Below, piece after piece: positions 18,521 to 26,419 of a stretch of DNA of 64,000 nt. This DNA is from Bog-950 sp964423405 (GTDB lineage: Bacteria; Bacteroidota; Bacteroidia; Chitinophagales; LD1), in assembly GCA_964423405.1 (NCBI GenBank), contig CAYREY010000017.1:1-64000 (forward strand), given 5' to 3'. The translations under genes were made by a program, and so were the position numbers. The notes below the pieces were generated by a model, which was not told the DNA's origin, made no database searches, and worked only from the letters and a program-made list of their open reading frames with translations. The first letter of the stretch is position 1. Every line of letters starts with the position of its first letter.

Positions 18521-19063
18521 ATGCACACGCCTAAAACCGATACAGAAATACTGGCCATGCTGCGTGGTAACCACCACGATGCGTTTGGCTACCTGTACCG
18601 GGTGTATTATAAAATGGTAGAGTATTTTGTTACCAATAATTCGGGTAACAGTTACGATGCAGAAGATATATTTCAGGAAACCATGCTGGTGCTGTTTGGT
18701 AAAGCGCGTAAGGATGGGTTTGAGTTATCGTGCTCTCTTAAAACATTTGTTTACTCGGTAGCGCGCAACCTGTGGCTAAAAAAACTGCGCGATAACCGGC
18801 TTAAGACCGGCATAAAGGATTTTGAGCAATTTGAAGATATTGCGGTAGATGAAGCCCCTGCCGATACCGACCGCGAAGAAAAAATAAAGAAAGCGCTGGA
18901 GCAGTTGGGCGATGCCTGCCGCAAAATACTGGTGCTGTTTTATTACCAGAAAAAGAAGATGGATGAGATAGCCACCGAAATGGGCTATACCAATGCTGAT
19001 AATGCCAAGAACCAGAAGTATAAATGTTTGCAACAGCTAAAAACCAAAATGAGTAATGGATAG
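18521..19063 (+). CDS. ECF-type RNA polymerase sigma factor
   Basis: A 180-aa sigma-70 family protein of the extracytoplasmic-function group. Region 2 (about residues 20-90) contains FGYLYRVYYKMVEYFV, the acidic DAEDIFQETMLVLF and LKTFVYSVARNLWLKKLRD. Region 4 (about residues 125-178) contains LGDACRKILVLFYYQKKKMDEIATEMGYTNADNAKNQKYKCLQQLK. Regions 1 and 3 are absent, as expected. The next gene overlaps by 8 nt and looks like its anti-sigma factor, so this is a cell-envelope-signal module. The target promoters are unknown; the divergent OmpA-domain gene is a candidate. Confidence 0.92.
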   Translation: MHTPKTDTEILAMLRGNHHDAFGYLYRVYYKMVEYFVTNNSGNSYDAEDIFQETMLVLFGKARKDGFELSCSLKTFVYSVARNLWLKKLRDNRLKTGIKDFEQFEDIAVDEAPADTDREEKIKKALEQLGDACRKILVLFYYQKKKMDEIATEMGYTNADNAKNQKYKCLQQLKTKMSNG

Positions 19064-19613
19064 TAATAACCATATACTTATAGACCGCTACCTGAACGGA
19101 GAGTTGGGGCCAGACGAGTTGTTGCTGTTTGAACAACAACTGGCCACCGATGAGCAACTGCGTGCCGAAACTGAATTGCACCGGCAGGTTATTGCCGGTA
19201 TAGATACTTACGGTGCCAACCTGCTGCGCGCCGAAATTGCAGCTATAGGTGTGCAGGCAAAGGCTGGCGATTTATTACAAAGCTATAAGCCCACCAAGGG
19301 TGGTGGCAGTTCATTCTGGTCGGTGTTAAAGTGGCTGGGCTTAGCCGGTATAATAGGTGCCGGGGTGTACGTTTACCAAACCCCGAAACTTAGAGAGCAA
19401 ATAGTACCCGATAAAGCTGAAATAGAAAGCGTAATTGAAAGAATTGAAAACCCCGCCGGACAAACTATACCGGTAACAACCCGCGGCGATACGCTGATAA
19501 GAATAGAAACAGTGTACCACACTATTAAAGTAAAAAGCGTTAAGCGTGGCGATACAGTGGTAATTACCAGTAAGGAGCAGCTGGATGAATATATGAAACA
19601 GCAAAGTAAATAG
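19056..19613 (+). CDS. Probable anti-sigma factor, single-pass membrane protein
   Basis: A 185-aa protein whose start codon overlaps the sigma-factor gene by 8 nt. The N-terminal cytoplasmic segment (ILIDRYLNGELGPDELLLFEQQLATDEQLRAE) is the typical anti-sigma-like opening seen in Bacteroidota, here without a zinc-binding HxxxCxxC. One membrane helix (about residues 90-106, WLGLAGIIGAGVYVYQ) leads to a C-terminal periplasmic part of about 80 aa. The role is inferred from position, topology and the N-terminal pattern. Confidence 0.75.
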   Translation: MDSNNHILIDRYLNGELGPDELLLFEQQLATDEQLRAETELHRQVIAGIDTYGANLLRAEIAAIGVQAKAGDLLQSYKPTKGGGSSFWSVLKWLGLAGIIGAGVYVYQTPKLREQIVPDKAEIESVIERIENPAGQTIPVTTRGDTLIRIETVYHTIKVKSVKRGDTVVITSKEQLDEYMKQQSK

Positions 19614-19632
19614 CCCGTGCCATGTACTTTGC

Positions 19633-20133
19633 TTACTCTGTTTCTACCAGGCTAATGCTTTCTTCTTTATAAAATTTCTTTTCGGCCCAGTTAAAACGCT
19701 CCCAGTATTTGTTTTCATCCATGGCAAACTTGCCTATCAGCGAGTCGGCCGTTACCTGTTCTTCTTCATTAAACATTTCTGCTTTTACGTTTTGCAGAAA
19801 AGGGCCATGTTCTTTTTCGAGTGTATTTTTATAAAAGTTAAGCAACTCGGTAGAGTACACCTGTAGGGTAGTGTCGCCTTCAAAGTCCTTTAACCCGCTT
19901 ACTTTAGCAATAGTTTGGTTAACCAGGGTTAAATATTTTTGTTGCGATTGCAGTGCGCGGTTTTTTTCGTAACTCTGCAGCGCATCGCCGTACTCCAGCG
20001 AACTGTCGATAACCGCCTGCACGCTTGTAAGTATAGTATCGCGGTATTCTTTGGCTCGTTTTTCTTTTAAATGGCAGCCTGTAAGCGCCACCAATACTAT
20101 GCTGACAGAAAAAAGGACAGATAAGGCTCTCAT
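19633..20133 (-). CDS. Small lipoprotein, helical, unknown function
   Basis: A 166-aa protein starting MRALSVLFSVSIVLVALTGC; the lipobox LTGC puts the lipidated Cys at residue 20. An upstream TTG at 20169 is in frame but would push the signal inward, so I prefer the ATG at 20133. The mature part is charged and predicted mostly helical (e.g. SSLEYGDALQSYEKNRALQSQQKYLTLVN). It is tail-to-tail with the anti-sigma gene (19 bp) and divergent from the large exported pair starting at 20227. Family not recognised. Confidence 0.75.
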   Translation of the reverse strand: MRALSVLFSVSIVLVALTGCHLKEKRAKEYRDTILTSVQAVIDSSLEYGDALQSYEKNRALQSQQKYLTLVNQTIAKVSGLKDFEGDTTLQVYSTELLNFYKNTLEKEHGPFLQNVKAEMFNEEEQVTADSLIGKFAMDENKYWERFNWAEKKFYKEESISLVETE

Positions 20134-20221
20134 GTTGAATGTTTTAGGGTTAAAAAACACCTTTTTCAAATTGTTACGTATAATATTTACTGTTTAAAGT
20201 ATACTCAAATATACAGGAATA

Positions 20222-20229
20222 TAACTTTG
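20222..20229 (+). promoter_or_regulatory. Exact TAnnTTTG -7 element overlapping the annotated TTG start
   Basis: TAACTTTG at 20222-20229 is an exact match to the Bacteroidota -7 element and overlaps the first codon (TTG, 20227-20229). If it is the real promoter, transcription would begin after that codon and translation would have to start later, e.g. at the ATG at 20257. Confidence 0.3.
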
Positions 20230-23200
20230 TTGCTGCTCAGAAAAATATGGCCCCTGATGCTATTGGTTTTTAGCGTACCGCTGAAAGCCGAAAATATTAC
20301 GCAGGCAGATAGTACTATTAATCTGTTTGAATCGGAAAGGAGCATACTGCTACAGCGCGTAAGTTTTGAAAAAAACCGTATAGCCAACGATTACCGCAGT
20401 GCCGATAGCCGGCTGTTTAACCTGGTAGATAGCGTTAGCAATTATATACTGCAACTGGATATACCGGCTAACGAACGCAACCAGTACCTAAACAGGCTGC
20501 AACTGTTTCTTACCAATATTAACCGTTATTATTCCGATAGTTATCTTAAGTCGGGTACATACCTGGCGGTACTTAGCTACTACCCGGTAATGATAGACTG
20601 GGACCAGAAAGATGAACTACTGCGCAACATTAAGCGGTATTCAGCTTTTTCTATAAAAGCAGCACGGCTTATACCCAGCGATACGATTGCCGAAGATTTT
20701 TTGACCGATTACCTGACCGACCATCCGGATGATATTTTTCGCTATACCGAAGAGTTTGACGACCGCAACTTTGCTTTACGGTTGCTGGAAAAAGCGGTAA
20801 AGCTGGCGCCCGAATCGGCAAAGCGCTACTACAGCAACAGCGGGCCGGTTAGTACTATACTACGCCGCAGCCGCGACCCTTTTGTACGTAAATCGTTTGA
20901 GATATATAGCAGATTTGGCCAACGCTCGCATGCATTTTTACTGCTGGATAATATTGTGTATGGCAATATGCCGCTGGAGGTAGCCGATTCGATAAGCAAC
21001 AATGCCGACCAGTTGTTTAAGTTGCTGGTGCAGCTATCCATGAAATATGAAAGCAATGTAACGTACTCTATCTACCGTTATCTGAACACCTACAGTGTAG
21101 ATGCTATGCGTAAGGTAAATCAGGAATCGCTTAACGCATCATACACGTTTGAATCGTTTAAGAAACGTACCCCCGAGGAGATGTTTGTGTTGCTTAGTTA
21201 CGGCTATAAAGAAACTACTGCTAAAACCTTTCAGCTGTTGCTGGAAATGCTTAAGAAACGCTCTACCGAAATACCTATCAGCAGTGTGATGATAGCATCG
21301 CTGGATAAGCAAAAACTAAAGGAGCTGATAATACACTGCGATAAAAACCAGATGCTGGATAAGATACTGGGCCTGGTAGATGACGAGAAGAAAGATTACC
21401 TGCTGGCGCTATCATCGCTGGAAGAGAAGGAAGATTTGTTTCCGCCACTCCGTCCGTTTACCAAAGACAATCCGTTAACCAACAACGAGCCGGTTGACCG
21501 GGTAATGAACGAGATAAATAAAACCCAGCCAGCCCGTACAATTGTGCCCGATGTGGCTGAGGAGGAGAAGCCGATAGAAAGACCGGAAAAGATGAAAGAG
21601 TGGGTAGAACCCAAGAAGATAGCAGCCGTAAGTGGTGCTAATCCGGTAGAGCCGGTAGAGGCGGTGCCATCGGAAGAGAATGCAGATGCTGTACCGGTGC
21701 CTGCACCCGAGCCTGAGCCTGTACCAGAACCGGTGAAGATACAACTGGATGAACGTACCCGTACCTTACTGGGCCTTAAGAAAAATATACTAAATACACT
21801 GAGCAACTTTCCGCAGTTTATAGAGAAAGACTACAGCGAAGAGATATTAAACTACGCCGCACAAAAAGAACCGGATGAACTATTGAAAAAGATAGATGCA
21901 TACAAGCATAAACGGTTTAGCCTTAAAGTACTTGAGCAGTGTGCTATAAACGCTCCGCTATCTATTAAGCGGTACCTGTACAACCCTAACCATCCGGTAA
22001 ACTTTATATTACAGTATAGCAAAAACCCGGTAGTTAAAAAAATACTGGAAATAAACCCCGACCTGGGCTACCACAGCAAGCCATTGCTGTTGCTGGATGA
22101 TATAGTAAAGCGCGGACTTACCACCACCGATGCGATTGCTGTAAGTACCGATGCCAACAAGCTGTTTAGCGCCATGACGCGTATTATATCGCAGCAGGAC
22201 TATATAGGCGGGTATAGCATTAACCGCGAGATGCGCGATTACAGCCTGCGCTTTATACGCGAGATAAACGATAAGATAGCGACCGGTGCCACACAGCCGT
22301 TCTATTCGGTAGAAGGGTTTGGTAGTACAGAGCTTTACTTTTTGATGCTGTATGGGCGCGATGAGGTATTTACCTCTACATTTAATGGATTGTTTGAGCG
22401 GTTTATGAAAAAGCTACCGGCGCAGGATGGCGAAGCGTTTATGCGTTCGGTTAACAATAACCAGTTCCGCGATTTTATTTCGCTATGTTCTAACTTTGGT
22501 ACTATTAAAGAGTTCATGTCGACGTTTACCGCAGAAGGTAAGGCCGAACTATTTACCGCATATACCGCTGGCCTGGAGAAACAATATGATAACCTGTCGG
22601 GTATTATATTAATTGCAGAATCGGCATCTAACATAAACGATAATCAGTTGCTTACGCTTTTGCAATCAAACATAAAAAGAGAGTATGGGCGTGTAATGCG
22701 CGATAGCAACCAGGTGGGCATCTCTATCTATGGAGTACTGTCGAGTATGATTGCCGGTAATGCACAAACAGAAACCAACTGGTATAAAACGGTATCCAAA
22801 CAGTTCAGAATAGCACCGGTAGCTTCACTGGCATCTACAGCGCTGTTTAGCAACAACGGCCGCTGCGTAGAGCAAATGTATTTTTACAACGATGATGACG
22901 GGCGCAGTTCTTACATTAACTTTATTAATACCTATAAGAACCAAAGCAACTGGGTAGTAGATGACCGTAACAGCTACGTGCGTATATACTCGCAGCAGGG
23001 TAAAACCGTAGAGATATTTGCCAATAAACCAGAGTATGAAGAAAACGGTATAAGTGCTATAGAGGCTTACTTTAAAGAGAATAATTATATACCTACTGTA
23101 ATAGTGCACCGCGGGCATAGTTTCCATACCGAGTCTACACTTGAAAAGGTGCAGGCCTCGGCGCGGTTGATATTTGTAGGGTCGTGTGGTGGTTTTTACA

Positions 23201-23460
23201 AACTGCCTATAGCATTGGAGAATGCGCCGGAGGCACATATTATATCTACCAAGCAGATTGGTACAAAAACTGTTAATGATGTAATGATATACTCGCTTAA
23301 CGAGAACATACGGAACGGCAAAGACATAGTGTGGAACGACTTTTGGGGTAAAATGCGGGATAAGTTAAGCAGTAACCAGTACTTTGGCGATTATATACCG
23401 CCTAATAAAAACCTTGGAGCCATATTTATACGTGCGTACTATAAAATATTAGGAGTGTAA
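20227..23460 (+). CDS. Large exported protein: two helical repeat modules plus HRGHS/GSCGG clan CD-like domain
   Basis: A 1077-aa protein with an N-terminal signal sequence (LRKIWPLMLLVFSVPLKAE). Residues about 183-400 and 563-790 are two copies of one helical module (LRLLEKAVKLAPESAKRYY and LKVLEQCAINAPLSIKRYL; LLLDNIVYGN and LLLDDIVKRG), joined by a Pro/Glu-rich linker at about 439-505. The last 230 residues carry the acidic FYNDDDGRSS, then His961 in VIVHRGHSF and Cys987 in LIFVGSCGGF. Each motif follows a hydrophobic strand, the layout of His/Cys dyads in clan CD peptidases (gingipain, CHAT, caspase). It overlaps its shorter paralog by TAATG. Peptidase activity is inference; I know no named family. 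The start may be the TTG given or the ATG at 20257. Confidence 0.8.
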   Translation: MLLLRKIWPLMLLVFSVPLKAENITQADSTINLFESERSILLQRVSFEKNRIANDYRSADSRLFNLVDSVSNYILQLDIPANERNQYLNRLQLFLTNINRYYSDSYLKSGTYLAVLSYYPVMIDWDQKDELLRNIKRYSAFSIKAARLIPSDTIAEDFLTDYLTDHPDDIFRYTEEFDDRNFALRLLEKAVKLAPESAKRYYSNSGPVSTILRRSRDPFVRKSFEIYSRFGQRSHAFLLLDNIVYGNMPLEVADSISNNADQLFKLLVQLSMKYESNVTYSIYRYLNTYSVDAMRKVNQESLNASYTFESFKKRTPEEMFVLLSYGYKETTAKTFQLLLEMLKKRSTEIPISSVMIASLDKQKLKELIIHCDKNQMLDKILGLVDDEKKDYLLALSSLEEKEDLFPPLRPFTKDNPLTNNEPVDRVMNEINKTQPARTIVPDVAEEEKPIERPEKMKEWVEPKKIAAVSGANPVEPVEAVPSEENADAVPVPAPEPEPVPEPVKIQLDERTRTLLGLKKNILNTLSNFPQFIEKDYSEEILNYAAQKEPDELLKKIDAYKHKRFSLKVLEQCAINAPLSIKRYLYNPNHPVNFILQYSKNPVVKKILEINPDLGYHSKPLLLLDDIVKRGLTTTDAIAVSTDANKLFSAMTRIISQQDYIGGYSINREMRDYSLRFIREINDKIATGATQPFYSVEGFGSTELYFLMLYGRDEVFTSTFNGLFERFMKKLPAQDGEAFMRSVNNNQFRDFISLCSNFGTIKEFMSTFTAEGKAELFTAYTAGLEKQYDNLSGIILIAESASNINDNQLLTLLQSNIKREYGRVMRDSNQVGISIYGVLSSMIAGNAQTETNWYKTVSKQFRIAPVASLASTALFSNNGRCVEQMYFYNDDDGRSSYINFINTYKNQSNWVVDDRNSYVRIYSQQGKTVEIFANKPEYEENGISAIEAYFKENNYIPTVIVHRGHSFHTESTLEKVQASARLIFVGSCGGFYKLPIALENAPEAHIISTKQIGTKTVNDVMIYSLNENIRNGKDIVWNDFWGKMRDKLSSNQYFGDYIPPNKNLGAIFIRAYYKILGV

Positions 23461-25610
23461 TGATGAATAACCCACGATATTGTTTTTCTATCACTTATGT
23501 AACGTTGCGGCGGTACCTGGCAATGCTATTGCTGTTGCTGATGTGCGGTAGCGGTATGGCTGCAGTAAAAGACTCTACAGTAAGTAACATAAAACGCCCT
23601 GATTATTACATTGATGATTTTCAGGATAAGATAGACCTGTTTGATAATAAGAAAGATGGCCGTGTAGATATGGGCGACCCGGCACTTACGGTGTACGCTA
23701 ACAAGGTTTATTTTAAAATGATAGACTCTATACAGCGGTTGATAGATAACTCTGCCCTGGATGAAACAAAACGCCGGCCCATACGCGAAACGGTTTACCT
23801 GCAAATGAGGCGGGTAAATGGCCGCACTATTTACAACGTAAGGCGGTTTGATGCCATTTTCCGTTTTATAACCGGTGAGCTGAATGCTATGAAAAACGGT
23901 AAACTGTATAACTACCTTACCGGTAACATTACCATGTCGTTCAATACGCTGGGTGTATTTAAAAATGAAAGTTGCGCCGATTCGTTTTTACTATTTGCTG
24001 CACACTACCGGCCCGATATGGTGTTGAGCAGCTACGAGTTGTATGCATCTAAGAGTTACTCGTTGCGGGTGCTGGAAGAGGCTGTAAAAACCGACCCGGT
24101 GAGGGCCAAACGATATTTTAACCCTAATGATGCTATTAATAAAGCGTTGCTTGCCAGCACCGATACGGCCATTAAAGTAATACTGCGTATTAAAGATAAG
24201 TACAGCCGCCGGTCTAATTCGTTTACGCTGATAGATGATATTGTAAACGGGCGTACCACACTAGAGAAAGCAGATGCCATTGGTAAAGACCCGCAAAAAT
24301 ACCTGCGGGCTATGTTAAATATACGTGCGCGTAGTAACCCACTGGCCGAACGTTCGCTGGAAGATGAGTTACAGATATATGCCCTTAAGTTTGTGCGGGT
24401 AGTAAACGACCTGCATAACGAAAAAGATGAAGTGCGTTTTGCATCGGTAGAAAATTTTAGTGCACAGGAAATGTACACGCTGATGGTGTACAGTGAGGAA
24501 GAGATATTTACATCTACCTTCAATGGCCTGTTTAACCGTATGATGGTGAAGATGGGTGACCAGAGCGGATTTGATTTTTTGAAAAGCCTGGGCGATAATA
24601 AGTTTCGTACGTTTATTAAAATGTGCGCAGGCTTTGGCAAGCTGGGCGATTTTTTAAGTACCATGAGCCCGCTGCACCAGCAAATGCTGATGGTAAAGTT
24701 TGCCACCGGCCTGGAAAAATATAAAGACCTTTCGCAGGCGGTAGAAGTAGCCGATGCCTTTGGTAGTATTACCGACTCGCTGGTATTGCGCATACTACGC
24801 GGCACTATTAAATATGAGTATGTGCGGCTAAATGCAAAGCATGATTACAAAGGCATGGCTTTATATGGTTTGTTCTCTAATTTGTTTGTAGAGCGCAGTG
24901 TAAACAGCAACGATTGGTTCTCATCGGTAAGTAAGCAGTATGAGTTGCCGGCCTTTGATAGGATTGGTAACGATAAATTATTTGCCCGCGACAGTGTTAA
25001 CCGCTGGCTCATTTATTTTTACGATGATGAAGATGGGGAAGCATCGTTTGCTGCCTTTAGAAAAACATTTACCGATTCTAACTGGGCGGTGATAGATTCG
25101 GGAATGTATGTCATTATTAAATCCAAACATGGTTTACCGGTTAATATTTACGCCAATAAGCCTAAAGATGAGTATGAAGGACAAGCTGCGATGGAAAAAA
25201 TATTTGCAGCTAATGAGTACGAGCCGAATGTATTGGTACACCGCGGGCATAGCTATTATGCAGCCAAAACCATAGAGAAGATACGCGACAATACGCAGAT
25301 ATTTGTGCTGGGTTCGTGTGGTGGGTACCACAGTATATCCTCTATTATCGAAAAATCATCGGAGGCCAGTATTATATCAAGCAAGCAGATAGGTACCATG
25401 TTTGTAAACAACCCTATGCTGAAACTAATGGCCAATTACATTAACAAGGGCGAAGATGTGGAGTGGCAGCGGCTTTGGAACGACCTGGAAGGGAATGTGA
25501 AAAGCAACCCGAAGGCTTATGAGCGTTTTCTGGATTATATACCGCCACACAAAAACCTGGGCGCCATTTTTATAAAAACCTACAACCGGATGATAGAACA
25601 GCAAAACTAA
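23460..25610 (+). CDS. Exported paralog of the preceding gene: one helical module plus HRGHS/GSCGG domain
   Basis: A 716-aa protein whose ATG shares one base with the stop of the preceding gene, so the two are translationally coupled. A hydrophobic signal (RRYLAMLLLLLMCGSGMAAV) leads to a unique region, then one copy of the shared module (about residues 200-430, LRVLEEAVKTDPVRAKRYF; TLIDDIVNGR; IFTSTFNGLFNRMM). The C-terminal domain has FYDDEDGEAS, His594 in VLVHRGHSYY and Cys620 in FVLGSCGGY. First-His-to-Cys spacing is 26, exactly as in the paralog, and both end in LDYIPPHKNLGAIFI-type text. This supports a conserved active-site-like pair. Function unknown; a cysteine-peptidase-like role is inference. 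Confidence 0.8.
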   Translation: MMNNPRYCFSITYVTLRRYLAMLLLLLMCGSGMAAVKDSTVSNIKRPDYYIDDFQDKIDLFDNKKDGRVDMGDPALTVYANKVYFKMIDSIQRLIDNSALDETKRRPIRETVYLQMRRVNGRTIYNVRRFDAIFRFITGELNAMKNGKLYNYLTGNITMSFNTLGVFKNESCADSFLLFAAHYRPDMVLSSYELYASKSYSLRVLEEAVKTDPVRAKRYFNPNDAINKALLASTDTAIKVILRIKDKYSRRSNSFTLIDDIVNGRTTLEKADAIGKDPQKYLRAMLNIRARSNPLAERSLEDELQIYALKFVRVVNDLHNEKDEVRFASVENFSAQEMYTLMVYSEEEIFTSTFNGLFNRMMVKMGDQSGFDFLKSLGDNKFRTFIKMCAGFGKLGDFLSTMSPLHQQMLMVKFATGLEKYKDLSQAVEVADAFGSITDSLVLRILRGTIKYEYVRLNAKHDYKGMALYGLFSNLFVERSVNSNDWFSSVSKQYELPAFDRIGNDKLFARDSVNRWLIYFYDDEDGEASFAAFRKTFTDSNWAVIDSGMYVIIKSKHGLPVNIYANKPKDEYEGQAAMEKIFAANEYEPNVLVHRGHSYYAAKTIEKIRDNTQIFVLGSCGGYHSISSIIEKSSEASIISSKQIGTMFVNNPMLKLMANYINKGEDVEWQRLWNDLEGNVKSNPKAYERFLDYIPPHKNLGAIFIKTYNRMIEQQN

Positions 25611-25626
25611 GCTGCCGGGGTGGTGT

Positions 25627-25634
25627 TATATTTG
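25627..25634 (+). promoter_or_regulatory. TAnnTTTG element 5 nt before the DUF2461 start codon
   Basis: TATATTTG at 25627-25634 exactly matches the -7 consensus and ends 5 nt before the ATG at 25640, so the mRNA would be leaderless. No clear -33 element is seen in the end of the previous gene. Confidence 0.4.
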
Positions 25635-25639
25635 CAGCT

Positions 25640-26329
25640 ATGGCTAAACTGGTTATTACTAAAGATACATTTACCTTTTTAAAAGCGCTTGGCAAAAACA
25701 ACAACCGCGAGTGGTTTGCTTTGCATAAGCCCCGTTACCTGCAGGCGCATGAGAACATGATAGCCTTTGCCCATGCACTGCTGCTGGCTATGGAGAAGCA
25801 CGATAACCTGGAGACTGCTACCGGTAAAGAGAGCCTGCACCGTATATACCGCGACATACGTTTTTCGAAAGATAAAACACCGTACAACACGCACTTTGGC
25901 GGTGGTTTCCGCAGGGCTACCAAATTGCTGCGCGGCAGTTATTACTACCATATAGAGCCGGGTAACAGTTTTGTGGCCGGAGGCTTTTGGGGGCCTGATA
26001 CAGACGACATGAAGCGCATACGCGAAGATATAGATGCCAACAGCGATGAATGGCGAAAGCTGCTTTCGGGAAAGGCTTTGGTAAATAATTTTGGCGGACT
26101 TACCGGTGCACAGTTAAGTAGTGCACCGAGAGGATATGCTAAAGACCATGCAGCTATTGACCTGCTACGCTACAAGCAGTTTTTGCTGGTACAGCATTTT
26201 AGCGATGAAGAGGTGCTCTCTGCCGGTTTTGTTCAACAGGTAAATGCATCGTTTAAAAACATGCGCCCCTTTTTAAATTATATGAGCGAGGTGTTGACCA
26301 CCAATGCCAATGGCGAGCCGCTGTACTGA
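25640..26329 (+). CDS. DUF2461 (TIGR02453) family protein
   Basis: A 229-aa cytoplasmic protein. It has the family's features in order: TFTFLKALGKNNNREWFALHKPRYLQA near the N-terminus, RIYRDIRFSKDKTPYNTHFGGGFRRA, YYYHIEPGNSFVAGGFWGPDTDDMKRIREDI, PRGYAKDHAAIDLLRYKQFLL. Length is normal for the family (about 220 aa). The biochemical function of DUF2461 is not known. It follows the paralog pair after 29 bp but has its own -7-like element. Confidence 0.93.
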   Translation: MAKLVITKDTFTFLKALGKNNNREWFALHKPRYLQAHENMIAFAHALLLAMEKHDNLETATGKESLHRIYRDIRFSKDKTPYNTHFGGGFRRATKLLRGSYYYHIEPGNSFVAGGFWGPDTDDMKRIREDIDANSDEWRKLLSGKALVNNFGGLTGAQLSSAPRGYAKDHAAIDLLRYKQFLLVQHFSDEEVLSAGFVQQVNASFKNMRPFLNYMSEVLTTNANGEPLY

Positions 26330-26384
26330 TTAGTTACCACATTATAGCCAACCGGTAAATAGCTGCGTAGTATTCCGTGCCAAT

Positions 26385-26418
26385 AAAAAAGCCCTCTGAA
26401 TTTTCAGAGGGCTTTTTG
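26385..26418. terminator. Bidirectional terminator
   Basis: AAAAAAGCCCTCTGAA and TTTTCAGAGGGCTTTTT form a strong hairpin with A/T tails on both sides, between the DUF2461 gene (+) and the OmpA gene (-). Confidence 0.88.
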
Positions 26419-26419
26419 C

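Noticed and set aside
24056..24805. Open frame of 249 codons on the minus strand inside the second exported paralog
   Set aside because: Antisense shadow; the plus-strand frame has the conserved paralog sequence with no stop.
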